NCBI RefSeq assembly: GCF_004339745.1
Contig: NZ_SMGP01000004.1
Span: 1,099,078 to 1,163,077, forward strand
From: Paraburkholderia sp. BL9I2N2
GTDB taxonomy: Bacteria; Pseudomonadota; Gammaproteobacteria; Burkholderiales; Burkholderiaceae
Length of the DNA stretch: 64,000 bases
Direction of reading: 5' to 3'
Shown here piece after piece: positions 17,086-26,714 of the stretch; position 1 is the stretch's first letter, and each line of letters begins with the position of its first letter. A program made the position numbers and the translations under genes. The notes beneath the pieces were generated by a model. The model ran no database searches, was not told where the DNA came from, and saw only the letters and a list, made by a program, of their open reading frames with translations.

Positions 17086-20000
17086 ATGAACCTGTCCCAC
17101 TTCTGCATCGACCGTCCGATCTTTGCGTCGGTGATATCGATTGTCATCACGCTTGGTGGCGCCGTCGCGATGGTCAATCTGCCGATCGCGCAGTACCCGG
17201 ACATCACGCCGCCGCAGATCACGATCTCCGCGACCTATCCAGGTGCGAGCGCCGACGTGGTCGCCAACAATGTGGCCGCGCCGATCGAGCAGCAGGTGAA
17301 CGGCGCGGACAACATGATCTACATGAGCTCGTCGAGCTCATCGACCGGCAACCTGACCGTCAATGCGTACTTCCAGATCGGCACCAACCCGGAACTCGCG
17401 CAGGTCGATGTGCAAAACCGTGTGAACCTCGCGTTGCCGCAGTTGCCGCAATCGGTGCAGGCGCAAGGCATCCAGGTACAGAAGAAGTCGTCGGCGTTCA
17501 TGATGGTGATCGCGATCTATTCGCCGAGCGAGCGCTACGACGCGACCTACATCGCCAACTACGCCAACATTTACGTGCTCGATGCGTTGAAACGCATTCC
17601 CGGCGCCAATCAGTCGGCCATCTTCGGCACGCCCGACTACGCGATGCGAATATGGCTGAAGCCCGATCGCATGGCGCAACTGGGCATCACGGCCGGCGAC
17701 GTGCAGAAAGCCGTCGCCAACCAGAACCAGCAGTTTGCTGTCGGCCGCCTTGGGCAGTCGCCGACGGGCTCGCCCGTTGAACAGTCGTTCGCGGTCACGA
17801 CCACGGGCCGGCTCGCCGACCCCGCCGAGTTCGAAAACATCATCATTCGCGCGGCCAGCGGCGGCGCGGCGATCGTGCGCCTGAAGGACATCGGCCGCGC
17901 GGCGCTCGGGCAGAAGGACTATTCGATCCGCAGCCGCTATCAGGGCAAACCGGCGACAGTCATGGCCGTGTACCAGCAACCTGGCGCGAACGCGCTTGAC
18001 GTGTCGAAACAGGTGCGCGCGACGCTCGCCGAGATGAAGAAGACGTTTCCGGAGGGGCTCGAATACAGCGTCGCGATGGACACAACCGAGTTCACCCGCG
18101 CATCCATTTCGGATGTCGTGCATACCTTTTTCGAAGCACTGGTGCTGGTCGTGATCGTCGTGTTCGCGTTCCTGCAGAGCCTGCGTGCGACGCTGATTCC
18201 GGTGCTGGCGGTTCCCGTATCGATTGTCGGCACCTTCATGGGGATGCTGGCGCTCGGTTTCTCGATCAACATGCTGACGCTGTTCGGCATGGTGCTCGCA
18301 ATCGGCATCGTCGTGGACGACGCGATTGTCGTGATCGAGAACGTCGAGCGCAACATGAACGTGCACAAGCTGAGTCCAAAAGACGCCGCCAAGCGGGCAA
18401 TGGACGAAGTCTCCGGCCCGGTCATTGCTATCGTGCTGGTGCTGTGCGCGGTGTTCGTGCCGGTGGCATTCCTCGGCGGCATCACGGGCCAGCTGTACAA
18501 GCAGTTCGCGATCACGATTGCGATCTCGGTGGTGTTCTCGGGCCTGGTTGCACTGACGCTGTCGCCGGCGCTGGCCGCATTGCTGCTCAAGCCCGGCCAT
18601 CACGAAAAGCGCGGCTTCTTCAAGTGGTTCGACAGGAACTTCGAAAGGATGACGAACAGCTATACGCGTGCGGTCAAGCTGGTCATCAAGCGGTTCGTCG
18701 TGGCACTGTTGCTGTTTGGGGGGATGATCGCGCTCGCGGTCGTCATGATGCGTTCGATACCGACTTCGTTTCTGCCGCCGGAAGACCAGGGCTATCTGCT
18801 CGGCGCGATCATCATGCCGGACGCAGCAAGCCTCGATCGCACGGGCGACGTATCGCAGCACGTCACCGACTACTTCATGAAGCAGGATGCCGTGGGGAGC
18901 GTGACGATCGTCGATGGTTACAGCCTGCTCGACAGCCAGAACAAGAACAACGCGAGTACCTTCTTCATCGGCTTCAAGAGTTTCGACGAACGCTACAAAT
19001 GGGCCAACATCCGCACGCAGAACGCACGGGCGGTGCTGATCGGCGCGTACGAGAACCTGTCGAAAATAAAGGAGGGCATCATCCTGCCGGTCAATCCGCC
19101 GTCGATACCGGGGCTCGGCACGACGGGCGGCACCGAGATGTGGATTCAGAGCAAGGGCGACGGCACGATCGCGCAGCTCGCGGACGTGGTGGACAAATTT
19201 CTGGAGAAGGCAAAGAAACGCCCCGAACTGGCGCGCGTGACATCGACCTTCAATGCGTCGTCGCAGCAATTGCTCGTCAACGTCGACCGGGACAAGTCAG
19301 AAACGCTCGGCGTTCCGGTCGAAGAAGTGTATAGCGCGATGCAGACCATGTTCGGCTCGCTATACGTCTCGCAGTTCAACCGGTCGAGCCGCCTGTGGCA
19401 GGTCATCCTCCAGGCTGAACCGGCGTACCGCTTGACGCCGCAGGATCTGAACCAGATCTACGTGCGCAGCAAGACCAACAGCATGGTGCCGCTCAAGGCT
19501 GTCGTGACCTCCCAGTACGTGACGGGCCCCGATCTCATCACGCGCTTCAACAACTTTCCCGCTGTCAAGATTACGGCCAACGGCGCGCCGGGCTACAGCT
19601 CGGGGCAGGTCATCTCCACGCTGGAAGAGGTCGCGGGTGAAGTGACGACGTCGGATTACGGTATCGGCTGGAGCGGTGAGGCATACGAGGCGAAGCAGGC
19701 GGGGGGCACGTCGAGCCTCGTGTTCGTGTTCGGTCTCATCATGGTGTTCCTGATTCTCGCGGCGCAATACGAGAAATGGAGCCTGCCGTTCGGCGTATTG
19801 ATGGCGGTGCCGTTCGCGCTCTTCGGCGCGCTGCTGGCCATCCTGTTGCGCGGCCTCGAAAACGATGTGTACTTCCAGATCGGCCTGACGATGCTGGTCG
19901 CACTCGCGGCGAAGAACGCGATCCTGATCTTCGAGTTCGCGGTGCTGAACCGCGAAGGCGGCGAGTCGGTGTACGACTCCGCCGTCACGGCGGCGACCGA

Positions 20001-20313
20001 ACGGTTGCGGCCGATCGTGATGACGTCGCTCGCGTTCATTCTCGGCTGCGTGCCGCTGGCCATTGCCACGGGCGCGTCGGCCAACAGCCGGCATTCGATC
20101 GGCACGGGCGTGATCGGCGGCATGCTCGGCGCGACGGTGATCGCCGTGTTCTTCATTCCGATGTTCTTCTACGTGCTTGAAACGATGTCGGAACGGAGCA
20201 GCAAGAAGAAAGATCCGAGCGGCGGAGCAGCGGGCGACGGCACGCCGCCTATCGCGCCGCCTGGCTCGGGCGCTCCGACCGCTAAACCCTCTGCCCGGCG
20301 CGAGGACGACTGA
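17086..20313 (+). CDS. RND multidrug efflux pump, HAE1 family (AcrB/MexF-like)
   Basis: A 1075-residue inner-membrane proton antiporter, normal length for the family. It starts NLSHFCIDRPIFASVISI, has the porter-domain signature YPGASADVVANNVAAPIEQQ, and carries the paired proton-relay acidic residues Asp411/Asp412 in GIVVDDAIVVIENVERN. The second half-repeat ends with AKNAILIFEFAV and RLRPIVMTSLAFILG. The C-terminal tail is Gly/Pro-rich and soluble. It sits 13 bases after the adaptor and 1 base before the outer-membrane factor. Substrates cannot be told from sequence. Confidence 0.95.
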   Translation: MNLSHFCIDRPIFASVISIVITLGGAVAMVNLPIAQYPDITPPQITISATYPGASADVVANNVAAPIEQQVNGADNMIYMSSSSSSTGNLTVNAYFQIGTNPELAQVDVQNRVNLALPQLPQSVQAQGIQVQKKSSAFMMVIAIYSPSERYDATYIANYANIYVLDALKRIPGANQSAIFGTPDYAMRIWLKPDRMAQLGITAGDVQKAVANQNQQFAVGRLGQSPTGSPVEQSFAVTTTGRLADPAEFENIIIRAASGGAAIVRLKDIGRAALGQKDYSIRSRYQGKPATVMAVYQQPGANALDVSKQVRATLAEMKKTFPEGLEYSVAMDTTEFTRASISDVVHTFFEALVLVVIVVFAFLQSLRATLIPVLAVPVSIVGTFMGMLALGFSINMLTLFGMVLAIGIVVDDAIVVIENVERNMNVHKLSPKDAAKRAMDEVSGPVIAIVLVLCAVFVPVAFLGGITGQLYKQFAITIAISVVFSGLVALTLSPALAALLLKPGHHEKRGFFKWFDRNFERMTNSYTRAVKLVIKRFVVALLLFGGMIALAVVMMRSIPTSFLPPEDQGYLLGAIIMPDAASLDRTGDVSQHVTDYFMKQDAVGSVTIVDGYSLLDSQNKNNASTFFIGFKSFDERYKWANIRTQNARAVLIGAYENLSKIKEGIILPVNPPSIPGLGTTGGTEMWIQSKGDGTIAQLADVVDKFLEKAKKRPELARVTSTFNASSQQLLVNVDRDKSETLGVPVEEVYSAMQTMFGSLYVSQFNRSSRLWQVILQAEPAYRLTPQDLNQIYVRSKTNSMVPLKAVVTSQYVTGPDLITRFNNFPAVKITANGAPGYSSGQVISTLEEVAGEVTTSDYGIGWSGEAYEAKQAGGTSSLVFVFGLIMVFLILAAQYEKWSLPFGVLMAVPFALFGALLAILLRGLENDVYFQIGLTMLVALAAKNAILIFEFAVLNREGGESVYDSAVTAATERLRPIVMTSLAFILGCVPLAIATGASANSRHSIGTGVIGGMLGATVIAVFFIPMFFYVLETMSERSSKKKDPSGGAAGDGTPPIAPPGSGAPTAKPSARREDD

Positions 20314-20314
20314 C

Positions 20315-21814
20315 ATGCGCGGCTCCGCGTTCATCATGCGTTTGGTGCCAGCCCTGCTGCTTGCGGGGCTGAGTCTCGGCCTGGGCGGTTGTCTGCTCGG
20401 CCCCGACTACGTGCGACCCACGGTGCCTACGCCGGCGACGTTCCGCTTCGAAGGAAGCGAGGCGGCCGAAGTTGCCAACGCGATGTGGTGGGAGCAATTC
20501 GGGGATCCCGTGCTGAATGATCTGATTGCCGCCGCGCTGGCCGACAACAAGGACGTGAAAATCGCTGCGGCGCGCGTCGACCAGTTTCTTGGCCAGTTCG
20601 TAACGACGCGCTCGGCCCTGTTTCCGCAGGTCAACGCGGGCTTTGAAGCATCGCGTCAACGCTCATCGATTGCTGGGCTGCCGACGCTGCCACCCGGCGT
20701 CAACCCCGTATTCAACGAATTTCAGGCGCCGCTGTCGGCCGCATGGGAGATCGATTTCTTCGGCAAGGTGAGACGTCAGACCGAGTCCGCGCGAGCAAGC
20801 CTGCTGGCAACTGAAGAAGGCCGGCGCGCAACGATCCTGTCGCTGGTGGCGTCGGTGGCCTCGTCGTACATCAATTTGCGCGACCTCGACCAGCAACTCT
20901 CGATCGCGAAGGCAACGACCGAAAGCCGTGCCGGCTCGGTGAAAGTATTTCAGGCACGGTTTTCAGGCGGCGACGTGTCGCAGATGGAACTAGCACAGAG
21001 CGAGTCGGAATACGAAGCCTCTCTCGCGACAATCCCGCAGATCGAGACGCAAATCGCCCAGCAGGAAGACGCGTTGTCCGTGCTGCTCGGTCGCAATCCC
21101 GGTCCGATTCTGCGTGGCCGCGAACTCACGGAGCTCGAGGTGCCGCCGGTGCCGGCAGGCCTGCCTTCCGATCTGCTTCAGCGTCGTCCCGATCTGCGTC
21201 AGGCCGAGCAGAACCTTATCGCCGCAAACGCATTGATCGGCGCCGCGCGCGCGCTTTACTTTCCGTCCATTTCACTGACGGGCCTGTTCGGAACGGCGAG
21301 CGGCCAGTTCTCGAAACTGTTCACCGGGCCGGCACGGATCTGGTCGTACGCAGGCTCGCTGACCGTGCCGATCTTTACCGCGGGCAGCATCAGCGGCCAG
21401 GTGAGCCAGGCGGAAGCGCAACAGCAACAGGCGCTGTTCCAGTACCAGCAGTCGATCCAGGTGGCCTTCCAGGAAGTCGACGACTCACTGATCGCACTGC
21501 AGAAGTCGCGCGAGCAACTCGTGGTGCAGGGCCGTCAGGTCGAAGCGTTGCGAACCTATTCACGGCTTGCGCGCTTGCGCTATGAAGGCGGCTATACGAG
21601 CTACATCGAGGTACTCGATGCCGAGCGTAGCCTCTTTAACGCGCAACTGAGCTACACGCAAACCAACGGACTCGTGTTCAGTTCGCTGATCGGTTTGTAT
21701 AAGGCAATGGGCGGTGGCTGGGTTGTCGAAGCCGAGCGCATGACGGGGCAGGTCATGCAGCACGGGCCCGCTGCGCCCACGACCGGGCAGCCCGCTACGG
21801 AGCAAGCGCAATGA
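20315..21814 (+). CDS. NodT-family outer-membrane efflux factor (OprM-like)
   Basis: A 499-residue outer-membrane lipoprotein (signal with lipobox LGGC, then LLGPDYVRP, typical of NodT/OprM). Two TolC-like half repeats are visible: SLVASVASSYINLRDLDQQL and SGGDVSQMELAQSESEYEA in the first; LLQRRPDLRQAEQNLIAAN, FPSISLTGLFG and RYEGGYTSYIEVLDAERSL in the second. ATG 20315 follows the pump stop by one base; ATG 20336 is an alternative start. The stop overlaps the next gene (ATGA), so it is translationally coupled to pqiA. Confidence 0.93.
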   Translation: MRGSAFIMRLVPALLLAGLSLGLGGCLLGPDYVRPTVPTPATFRFEGSEAAEVANAMWWEQFGDPVLNDLIAAALADNKDVKIAAARVDQFLGQFVTTRSALFPQVNAGFEASRQRSSIAGLPTLPPGVNPVFNEFQAPLSAAWEIDFFGKVRRQTESARASLLATEEGRRATILSLVASVASSYINLRDLDQQLSIAKATTESRAGSVKVFQARFSGGDVSQMELAQSESEYEASLATIPQIETQIAQQEDALSVLLGRNPGPILRGRELTELEVPPVPAGLPSDLLQRRPDLRQAEQNLIAANALIGAARALYFPSISLTGLFGTASGQFSKLFTGPARIWSYAGSLTVPIFTAGSISGQVSQAEAQQQQALFQYQQSIQVAFQEVDDSLIALQKSREQLVVQGRQVEALRTYSRLARLRYEGGYTSYIEVLDAERSLFNAQLSYTQTNGLVFSSLIGLYKAMGGGWVVEAERMTGQVMQHGPAAPTTGQPATEQAQ

Positions 21815-23076
21815 CCGCCGAGCGCCTCATTGCCTGCCACGAATGCGACCTGCTGCAACGGGAAGCGCCGTTGACGGGCGAGAGCGTGCTGCGCTGCTGC
21901 CGTTGCGGTGCGGAGCTGTACCGTAACCATCCGGACAGTCTCGATCGTGCGCTCGCTTTCACAGTCACGGCGATCGTGCTGTTCGTGATCGGCAATGCGT
22001 TTCCGATCGTCGGGCTGTCGGTGAATGGCGATCTTGTCGAGACCACCTTGCTGGGCGCGGTGCGCGTGCTGTACAGGGACGGCATGTGGCCCATCGCGGG
22101 GCTGGTGTTCGTGACGACATTCCTCATGCCGCTCATGCAGATGTCCGCGATGGCGTATCTGCTGTTTCCGCTGTGGCGTCGGCGCCTGCCATACCGGCCC
22201 GACATCGTGTTTCGCGTGCTGCATCTGGCGCGGCCGTGGGGCATGACGGAGGTCCTGATTCTCGGGATGCTGGTCGCGCTGGTCAAGCTGGCGCATATCG
22301 CCAGCGTCGTGCCGGGCGTCGCGCTCTGGACCTTCGGTGCGTTGATGCTGATACTCGCGGCGGCCAGTGCCGCGTTCGATCCGCACGATCTCTGGCAGCG
22401 AATAGGCGGCCACTACCGCGCCGCGCCGGGCCCGGAAGAACTCGCCGAACCGGCCGCACGCACGGCAATGGCCAGCGGCCTGATGACCTGTCACGATTGC
22501 GGGTTGCTGACAAAAGCGGCGCCACACGTCCACGACGCGAGCTGTCCGCGCTGCGGCGCGCATCTTCACGAACGCAAACCGGCGAGCATCGCGCGCACCT
22601 GGGCGTTCCTGATCGCGGCGATGGTGCTGTACATCCCGGCGAACATGCTGCCCGTGATGAACACCAGTTCGCTGTTCGGCTCGGCGAAAGACACGATTAT
22701 GAGCGGCGTGGTGTACCTCTGGACATCCGGCTCCTGGCCTTTAGCCATCATCGTGTTCATTGCGAGCATCGCCGTCCCGATGCTCAAGATCATCGCGATC
22801 ATGTTCCTCGTTATCTCGACGCAGCGGCGCTCGCTCGCGATGCTGCAGCAGAGGACGCGCGTCTACCGCGTGGTGGAACTGGTCGGGCGCTGGTCGATGC
22901 TCGATATCTATGTGATCACGATTCTCGTCGCACTCGTCCAGTTCAATGCACTCGCGACCATCCAGGCAGGTCCGGCCGCCGTGGCTTTCGGCGCGGTAGT
23001 CGTGCTGACGATGTTCGCCGCCATGTCATTCGATCCGCGCCTGATCTGGGACGCAACGGAGCACGATCATGGCTAA
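21811..23076 (+). CDS. pqiA: Paraquat-inducible protein A family, two-domain
   Basis: A 421-residue inner-membrane protein with two PqiA units. Each has a zinc-ribbon-like Cys pair motif (ACHECD with CCRCG; TCHDCG with CPRCG) and four membrane segments. PqiA is the membrane partner of the MCE protein PqiB and the lipoprotein PqiC in a lipid-transport bridge across the periplasm. It starts inside the stop of the efflux factor and overlaps pqiB by 8 bases, which indicates a single transcript. Confidence 0.93.
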   Translation: MTAERLIACHECDLLQREAPLTGESVLRCCRCGAELYRNHPDSLDRALAFTVTAIVLFVIGNAFPIVGLSVNGDLVETTLLGAVRVLYRDGMWPIAGLVFVTTFLMPLMQMSAMAYLLFPLWRRRLPYRPDIVFRVLHLARPWGMTEVLILGMLVALVKLAHIASVVPGVALWTFGALMLILAAASAAFDPHDLWQRIGGHYRAAPGPEELAEPAARTAMASGLMTCHDCGLLTKAAPHVHDASCPRCGAHLHERKPASIARTWAFLIAAMVLYIPANMLPVMNTSSLFGSAKDTIMSGVVYLWTSGSWPLAIIVFIASIAVPMLKIIAIMFLVISTQRRSLAMLQQRTRVYRVVELVGRWSMLDIYVITILVALVQFNALATIQAGPAAVAFGAVVVLTMFAAMSFDPRLIWDATEHDHG

Positions 23077-24685
23077 ACCTCCCGGTCAACCAGGGTCGCC
23101 GGACGTTCCTGAAGCTATTGCCACTCCGCGCTCGCGCTGGCGGATGCAGATCGTGTGGCTGGTGCCGCTGATCGCAGTGCTCATCGGCGGATGGCTGGCG
23201 GTGAAGGCGATCATGGAGCAGGGCCCGGCGGTGACGATCAGCTTCGAGACCGGCGAGGGGCTCGAAGCGGGCAAGACCAAGATCAAGTTCAAGAACGTCG
23301 ACATCGGTGTGGTCAAGAGTGTCACGCTGTCGGGCGATCACCGCCGCGTGATCGCCACGGCCGAACTGTCCAAAGATGCCACCAACCTGCTGGTGGACGA
23401 CACGCGGTTCTGGGTCGTGCGTCCACGCATTTCCGGCGGCACCGTATCCGGCATCGGCACGCTGCTGTCGGGCTCGTTCGTCGGCATGGACGTGGGCACA
23501 TCGACGAAGCCGAGGCGCGATTACACAGGCCTGGAGTCACCGCCCGTGTTCGCTATCGGCGTGCCGGGCCGAGAGTTTGTACTGAAAGGCGCCGACATGG
23601 GTTCGCTCGATGTCGGTTCGCCCATTTTCTACCGGCGGCTGCAGGTCGGCCAGATCGTTTCGTACCAGTTGGACCCGGACGGGAAGGGCGTGACGATGCG
23701 TGTCTTCGTCAACGCCCCTTACGAGAAATACGTGAGGTCCGATACGCGCTTCTGGCAGGCGAGCGGGATCGACGTGTCGCTCGATACGACGGGCGTCAAG
23801 GTCAACACCGAATCGCTGGTGGCCATCCTGATCGGCGGACTCGCATTCCAGACGCCGGACCAAACGGCCGATGGAGCCGAGGCCGCCCCGAACGCCGAGT
23901 TCGCGCTGTACCACGATCGCGCCGAGGCGATGAAGCAGCACGATCGGATCGTCGATACCTATGCGCTGGTTTTCAGGGAGTCGGTGCGGGGGCTGGTGGT
24001 CGGCGCACCGGTCGATTTTTTCGGTATCGTGGTCGGCGAAGTCGCGGCGATCAATACGCGGTTTGACCCCGTTACCAAACAGTTCAGCATCCCGGTCGAG
24101 ATACGTCTCTTTCCAGAGCGCTTCACGTCGCGCTATATGAAGGGAGGCAAAGGAAGGATCACCGACGACCCTCAGCGACTTGCGCAAACGCTGGTCGACC
24201 ATGGCTTACGTGCGCAATTGCGCACCGGAAACCTGCTGACCGGGCAACTCTATATTGCACTCGACTTTTTCCCGAACGCGCCGAAGGCGAAGGTCGATTG
24301 GACCGTCACGCCGCCCGAGATACCAACCATACCTGGCGGCCTGCAGTCCATGCAGAATTCGGTGACGAGTCTCCTCGCCAAGCTCAACCAGATTCCATTT
24401 GGCGGGATCGGGAAGGGCGCGCAAAAGACGCTGGCCGATGCCGATAGCCTTCTCAAGCAGTTGCGGACCGATGTGGTGCCTCAGGCACGGGACACGCTCG
24501 CTGCTGCACAGACGACGCTGAATTCCGCGAACAGCACGCTACAGCCCGATTCCCCACTGGCGCAGAACACGACGGACGCCATGAACGAACTGGCGCGCAC
24601 AGCGGCCGCTTTCCGCACGCTGGCGGACTATCTCGAACGCCATCCGGAGGCACTCATCCGCGGCAAGGTGGAGGATAAAAAGTGA
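23069..24685 (+). CDS. pqiB: MCE-domain intermembrane transport protein PqiB
   Basis: A 538-residue protein with one N-terminal membrane anchor (IVWLVPLIAVLIGGWLAV) and three MCE (MlaD-like) units, visible as repeated strands such as ISFETGEGLEAGKTKIKFKN and FVLKGADMGSLDVGSPIFYR, with a third near residue 290-380. A C-terminal helical tail follows (about 420-530). PqiB forms hexameric tubes that carry lipids across the periplasm. Overlaps pqiA and the next gene. Confidence 0.93.
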   Translation: MAKPPGQPGSPDVPEAIATPRSRWRMQIVWLVPLIAVLIGGWLAVKAIMEQGPAVTISFETGEGLEAGKTKIKFKNVDIGVVKSVTLSGDHRRVIATAELSKDATNLLVDDTRFWVVRPRISGGTVSGIGTLLSGSFVGMDVGTSTKPRRDYTGLESPPVFAIGVPGREFVLKGADMGSLDVGSPIFYRRLQVGQIVSYQLDPDGKGVTMRVFVNAPYEKYVRSDTRFWQASGIDVSLDTTGVKVNTESLVAILIGGLAFQTPDQTADGAEAAPNAEFALYHDRAEAMKQHDRIVDTYALVFRESVRGLVVGAPVDFFGIVVGEVAAINTRFDPVTKQFSIPVEIRLFPERFTSRYMKGGKGRITDDPQRLAQTLVDHGLRAQLRTGNLLTGQLYIALDFFPNAPKAKVDWTVTPPEIPTIPGGLQSMQNSVTSLLAKLNQIPFGGIGKGAQKTLADADSLLKQLRTDVVPQARDTLAAAQTTLNSANSTLQPDSPLAQNTTDAMNELARTAAAFRTLADYLERHPEALIRGKVEDKK

Positions 24686-25275
24686 AGCGCCTATCGCTAT
24701 GCCTTGCCGTTGCGCTGACCACGGTCGTGCTCGCCGGTTGTGCCAGCTCGCCCAAGTCGGACTTCTACACGTTGAGTGCGGAGGCGCCGCGCGAAAGCGT
24801 CAATCATGGGCCGCCCATGATCGTCGTGATCGGCGCGGTCACCGTGCCCGAACTGGTCGACCGGCCGCAGATCGTTGTTCGCGCCGGCACGAACCATGTG
24901 ACGATCGACGAATTCGCCCGCTGGGCTGAGCCGCTGAAGAGCCAGATTCCGCGCGTGTTCGTCGCCGATCTCTCGCAGCTGCTGAACAGCCCTCGCGTGT
25001 CGACTTTGCCGATAGGCGGCGACGTGGCGGCGGCCTGGCGAGTGCGGATCGACGTCCAGCGCTTCGACGCCTTGCTCGGCGATGCCGTGACTGTCGATGT
25101 CTTGTGGTCGGTGTTGCCACCCGGTAAAGCGCCGCCGATCACCGGCCGGACCATCGCGAGCGAGCCCTGCGCGGGCGCGGGCTACGAAGCGGCGGTAGTG
25201 GCCTGGAGCAAGGCGCTTGCCACCGTGAGCCGCGCGATCGCGGCCGGCATCCGTCCGCCGACGACCGTCGACTGA
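24682..25275 (+). CDS. pqiC: PqiC-type membrane integrity lipoprotein
   Basis: A 197-residue lipoprotein (VVLAGCASS lipobox) of the PqiC/ABC-auxiliary family, with SDFYTLSAEAP, VTVPELVDRPQIVVR and FARWAEPL, motifs seen in these proteins. It anchors the PqiB tube at the outer membrane. It starts with GTG overlapping the pqiB stop (GTGA) and has GGAGG 8 bases upstream. Last gene of the RND-pqi operon. Confidence 0.9.
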   Translation: MKRLSLCLAVALTTVVLAGCASSPKSDFYTLSAEAPRESVNHGPPMIVVIGAVTVPELVDRPQIVVRAGTNHVTIDEFARWAEPLKSQIPRVFVADLSQLLNSPRVSTLPIGGDVAAAWRVRIDVQRFDALLGDAVTVDVLWSVLPPGKAPPITGRTIASEPCAGAGYEAAVVAWSKALATVSRAIAAGIRPPTTVD

Positions 25276-25346
25276 CGCCGGAACGGAGAACGGAGGTCTA
25301 TTAGCGGTCATATGTCGCCGAGGTTCGCGTCGGCTGAAACCAGGAT

Positions 25347-25362
25347 ACCCCGTTTCCGGGGT
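25347..25362 (+). terminator. Short hairpin after pqiC
   Basis: ACCCCG, loop TTTC, CGGGGT: a perfect 6-pair stem in the 120-base gap between pqiC and gltS. There is no U-tract after it, so it may only slow transcription. Confidence 0.3.
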
Positions 25363-25395
25363 CACTGATCGATCGCTGGACTGGAGAAGAAGACC

Positions 25396-26595
25396 GTGAG
25401 CCTCGATACGCTGGAAGTGCTGATGGCCGCGTCGCTCGTTCTTCTCCTTGGACGACAGATTCTTGCCCGGGTCAGACTTCTGCGTACGTACAGCATCCCC
25501 GAACCGGTTGTCGGCGGCCTGCTTGTATCGCTGCTGGTGTTTGCGTTGAACCGCGCCCTGCAGATCGACGTCCGTTTCGATACCACGCTTCAAGTGCCGC
25601 TGATGCTGACGTTCTTCGCCACCATCGGCCTGAATGCAGACCTCGCGCGACTGAAAGCGGGCGGGCGCTCGCTGATGGCGTTTCTGGGTGTCGTGGTCGG
25701 CTTGCTCGTGATGCAGGATGCGCTCGGTATCGGACTCGCCTGGGCACTGGGCCAGGAGCGCTTGCTCGGCCTGCTTGGGGCGTCCATCACGCTATCGGGT
25801 GGCCACGGCACGGGTGCGGCATGGGCCAAGGTGTTTGCCGAGCGCCACGGCCTCGCATCGGCGACCGAAATTGCGATTGCCTGCGCCACCTTCGGTCTGA
25901 TACTCGGGGGATTGATCGGCGGGCCGGTCGCGCGCTTTCTGATCACCCGCTATCGGCTTGCCCCGAATCCGGAGACGGAAGGTGCAACCTCGACCGGTTT
26001 CGAGGAGCCCAATACGGTACGGCCGATCACCGCGGAGGCCGTCATCGAAACCGTCGCGCTGATTGCGGTTTGTCTTGCCGTGGGTTCGGCGATCGCGTTA
26101 TTGCTGAACGGTACGGCTTTCGAGTTGCCGGCGTTCGTGTGCGTCCTGTTCGTCGGTGTCGTACTGCGCAACGGGCTCGCGGTGCGCGGCTGGTATCGCG
26201 TGTTCGAGGACGCGGTGTCGGTACTCGGCAACGTTAGCCTCGGTCTCTTTCTTGCTATAGCGTTGATGAGCCTGCGGCTGGGGGATCTCGCATCGCTCGC
26301 TTTGCCGCTGTTCGTCATTCTGGTGGTGCAGGCGATCGCGATGGCGGCTTACGCCATTGTCGTCACGTTTCGGGTGATGGGGCGCAACTACGACGCGGCA
26401 GTGCTCGCAGCGGGTCACTGTGGATTCGGCCTCGGGGCAACACCGACCGCGATAGCCAACATGCAGGCGATCACAGGACAGTTCGGTCCTTCCCATCTGG
26501 CCTTTCTGGTAGTACCTATGGTGGGGGCGTTTTTTATCGACATCGCGAATGCGATCGTCATCAAGTTGTTTTTGTTGCTGCCGCTCTATGGCTGA
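25396..26595 (+). CDS. gltS: Sodium/glutamate symporter GltS
   Basis: A 399-residue transporter of the ESS family with about ten hydrophobic segments in two inverted halves. Family motifs include the glycine-rich re-entrant stretches LGASITLSGGHGTGAAW in the first half and AAGHCGFGLGATPTAIANM in the second. The length is normal. It starts with GTG, with GGAG 9 bases upstream. It imports glutamate with sodium in known members. Confidence 0.92.
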   Translation: MSLDTLEVLMAASLVLLLGRQILARVRLLRTYSIPEPVVGGLLVSLLVFALNRALQIDVRFDTTLQVPLMLTFFATIGLNADLARLKAGGRSLMAFLGVVVGLLVMQDALGIGLAWALGQERLLGLLGASITLSGGHGTGAAWAKVFAERHGLASATEIAIACATFGLILGGLIGGPVARFLITRYRLAPNPETEGATSTGFEEPNTVRPITAEAVIETVALIAVCLAVGSAIALLLNGTAFELPAFVCVLFVGVVLRNGLAVRGWYRVFEDAVSVLGNVSLGLFLAIALMSLRLGDLASLALPLFVILVVQAIAMAAYAIVVTFRVMGRNYDAAVLAAGHCGFGLGATPTAIANMQAITGQFGPSHLAFLVVPMVGAFFIDIANAIVIKLFLLLPLYG

Positions 26596-26714
26596 CGGCG
26601 GACACCTGCAGGTGACAAACTCCCCGGGTCATTCGCGACTGCCGGCAACGGTTCCGCACAGAGGCTCGCCGAGTCCACCTCGCGCGGAACAGGCCAGACG
26701 GGAGATGCCGAATA

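Noticed and set aside
17338..19269. A 643-codon reverse-strand open frame across the RND pump gene
   Set aside because: It is antisense to a full-length, family-typical pump and has His/Arg/Asp-rich composition typical of the opposite strand of GC-rich genes.
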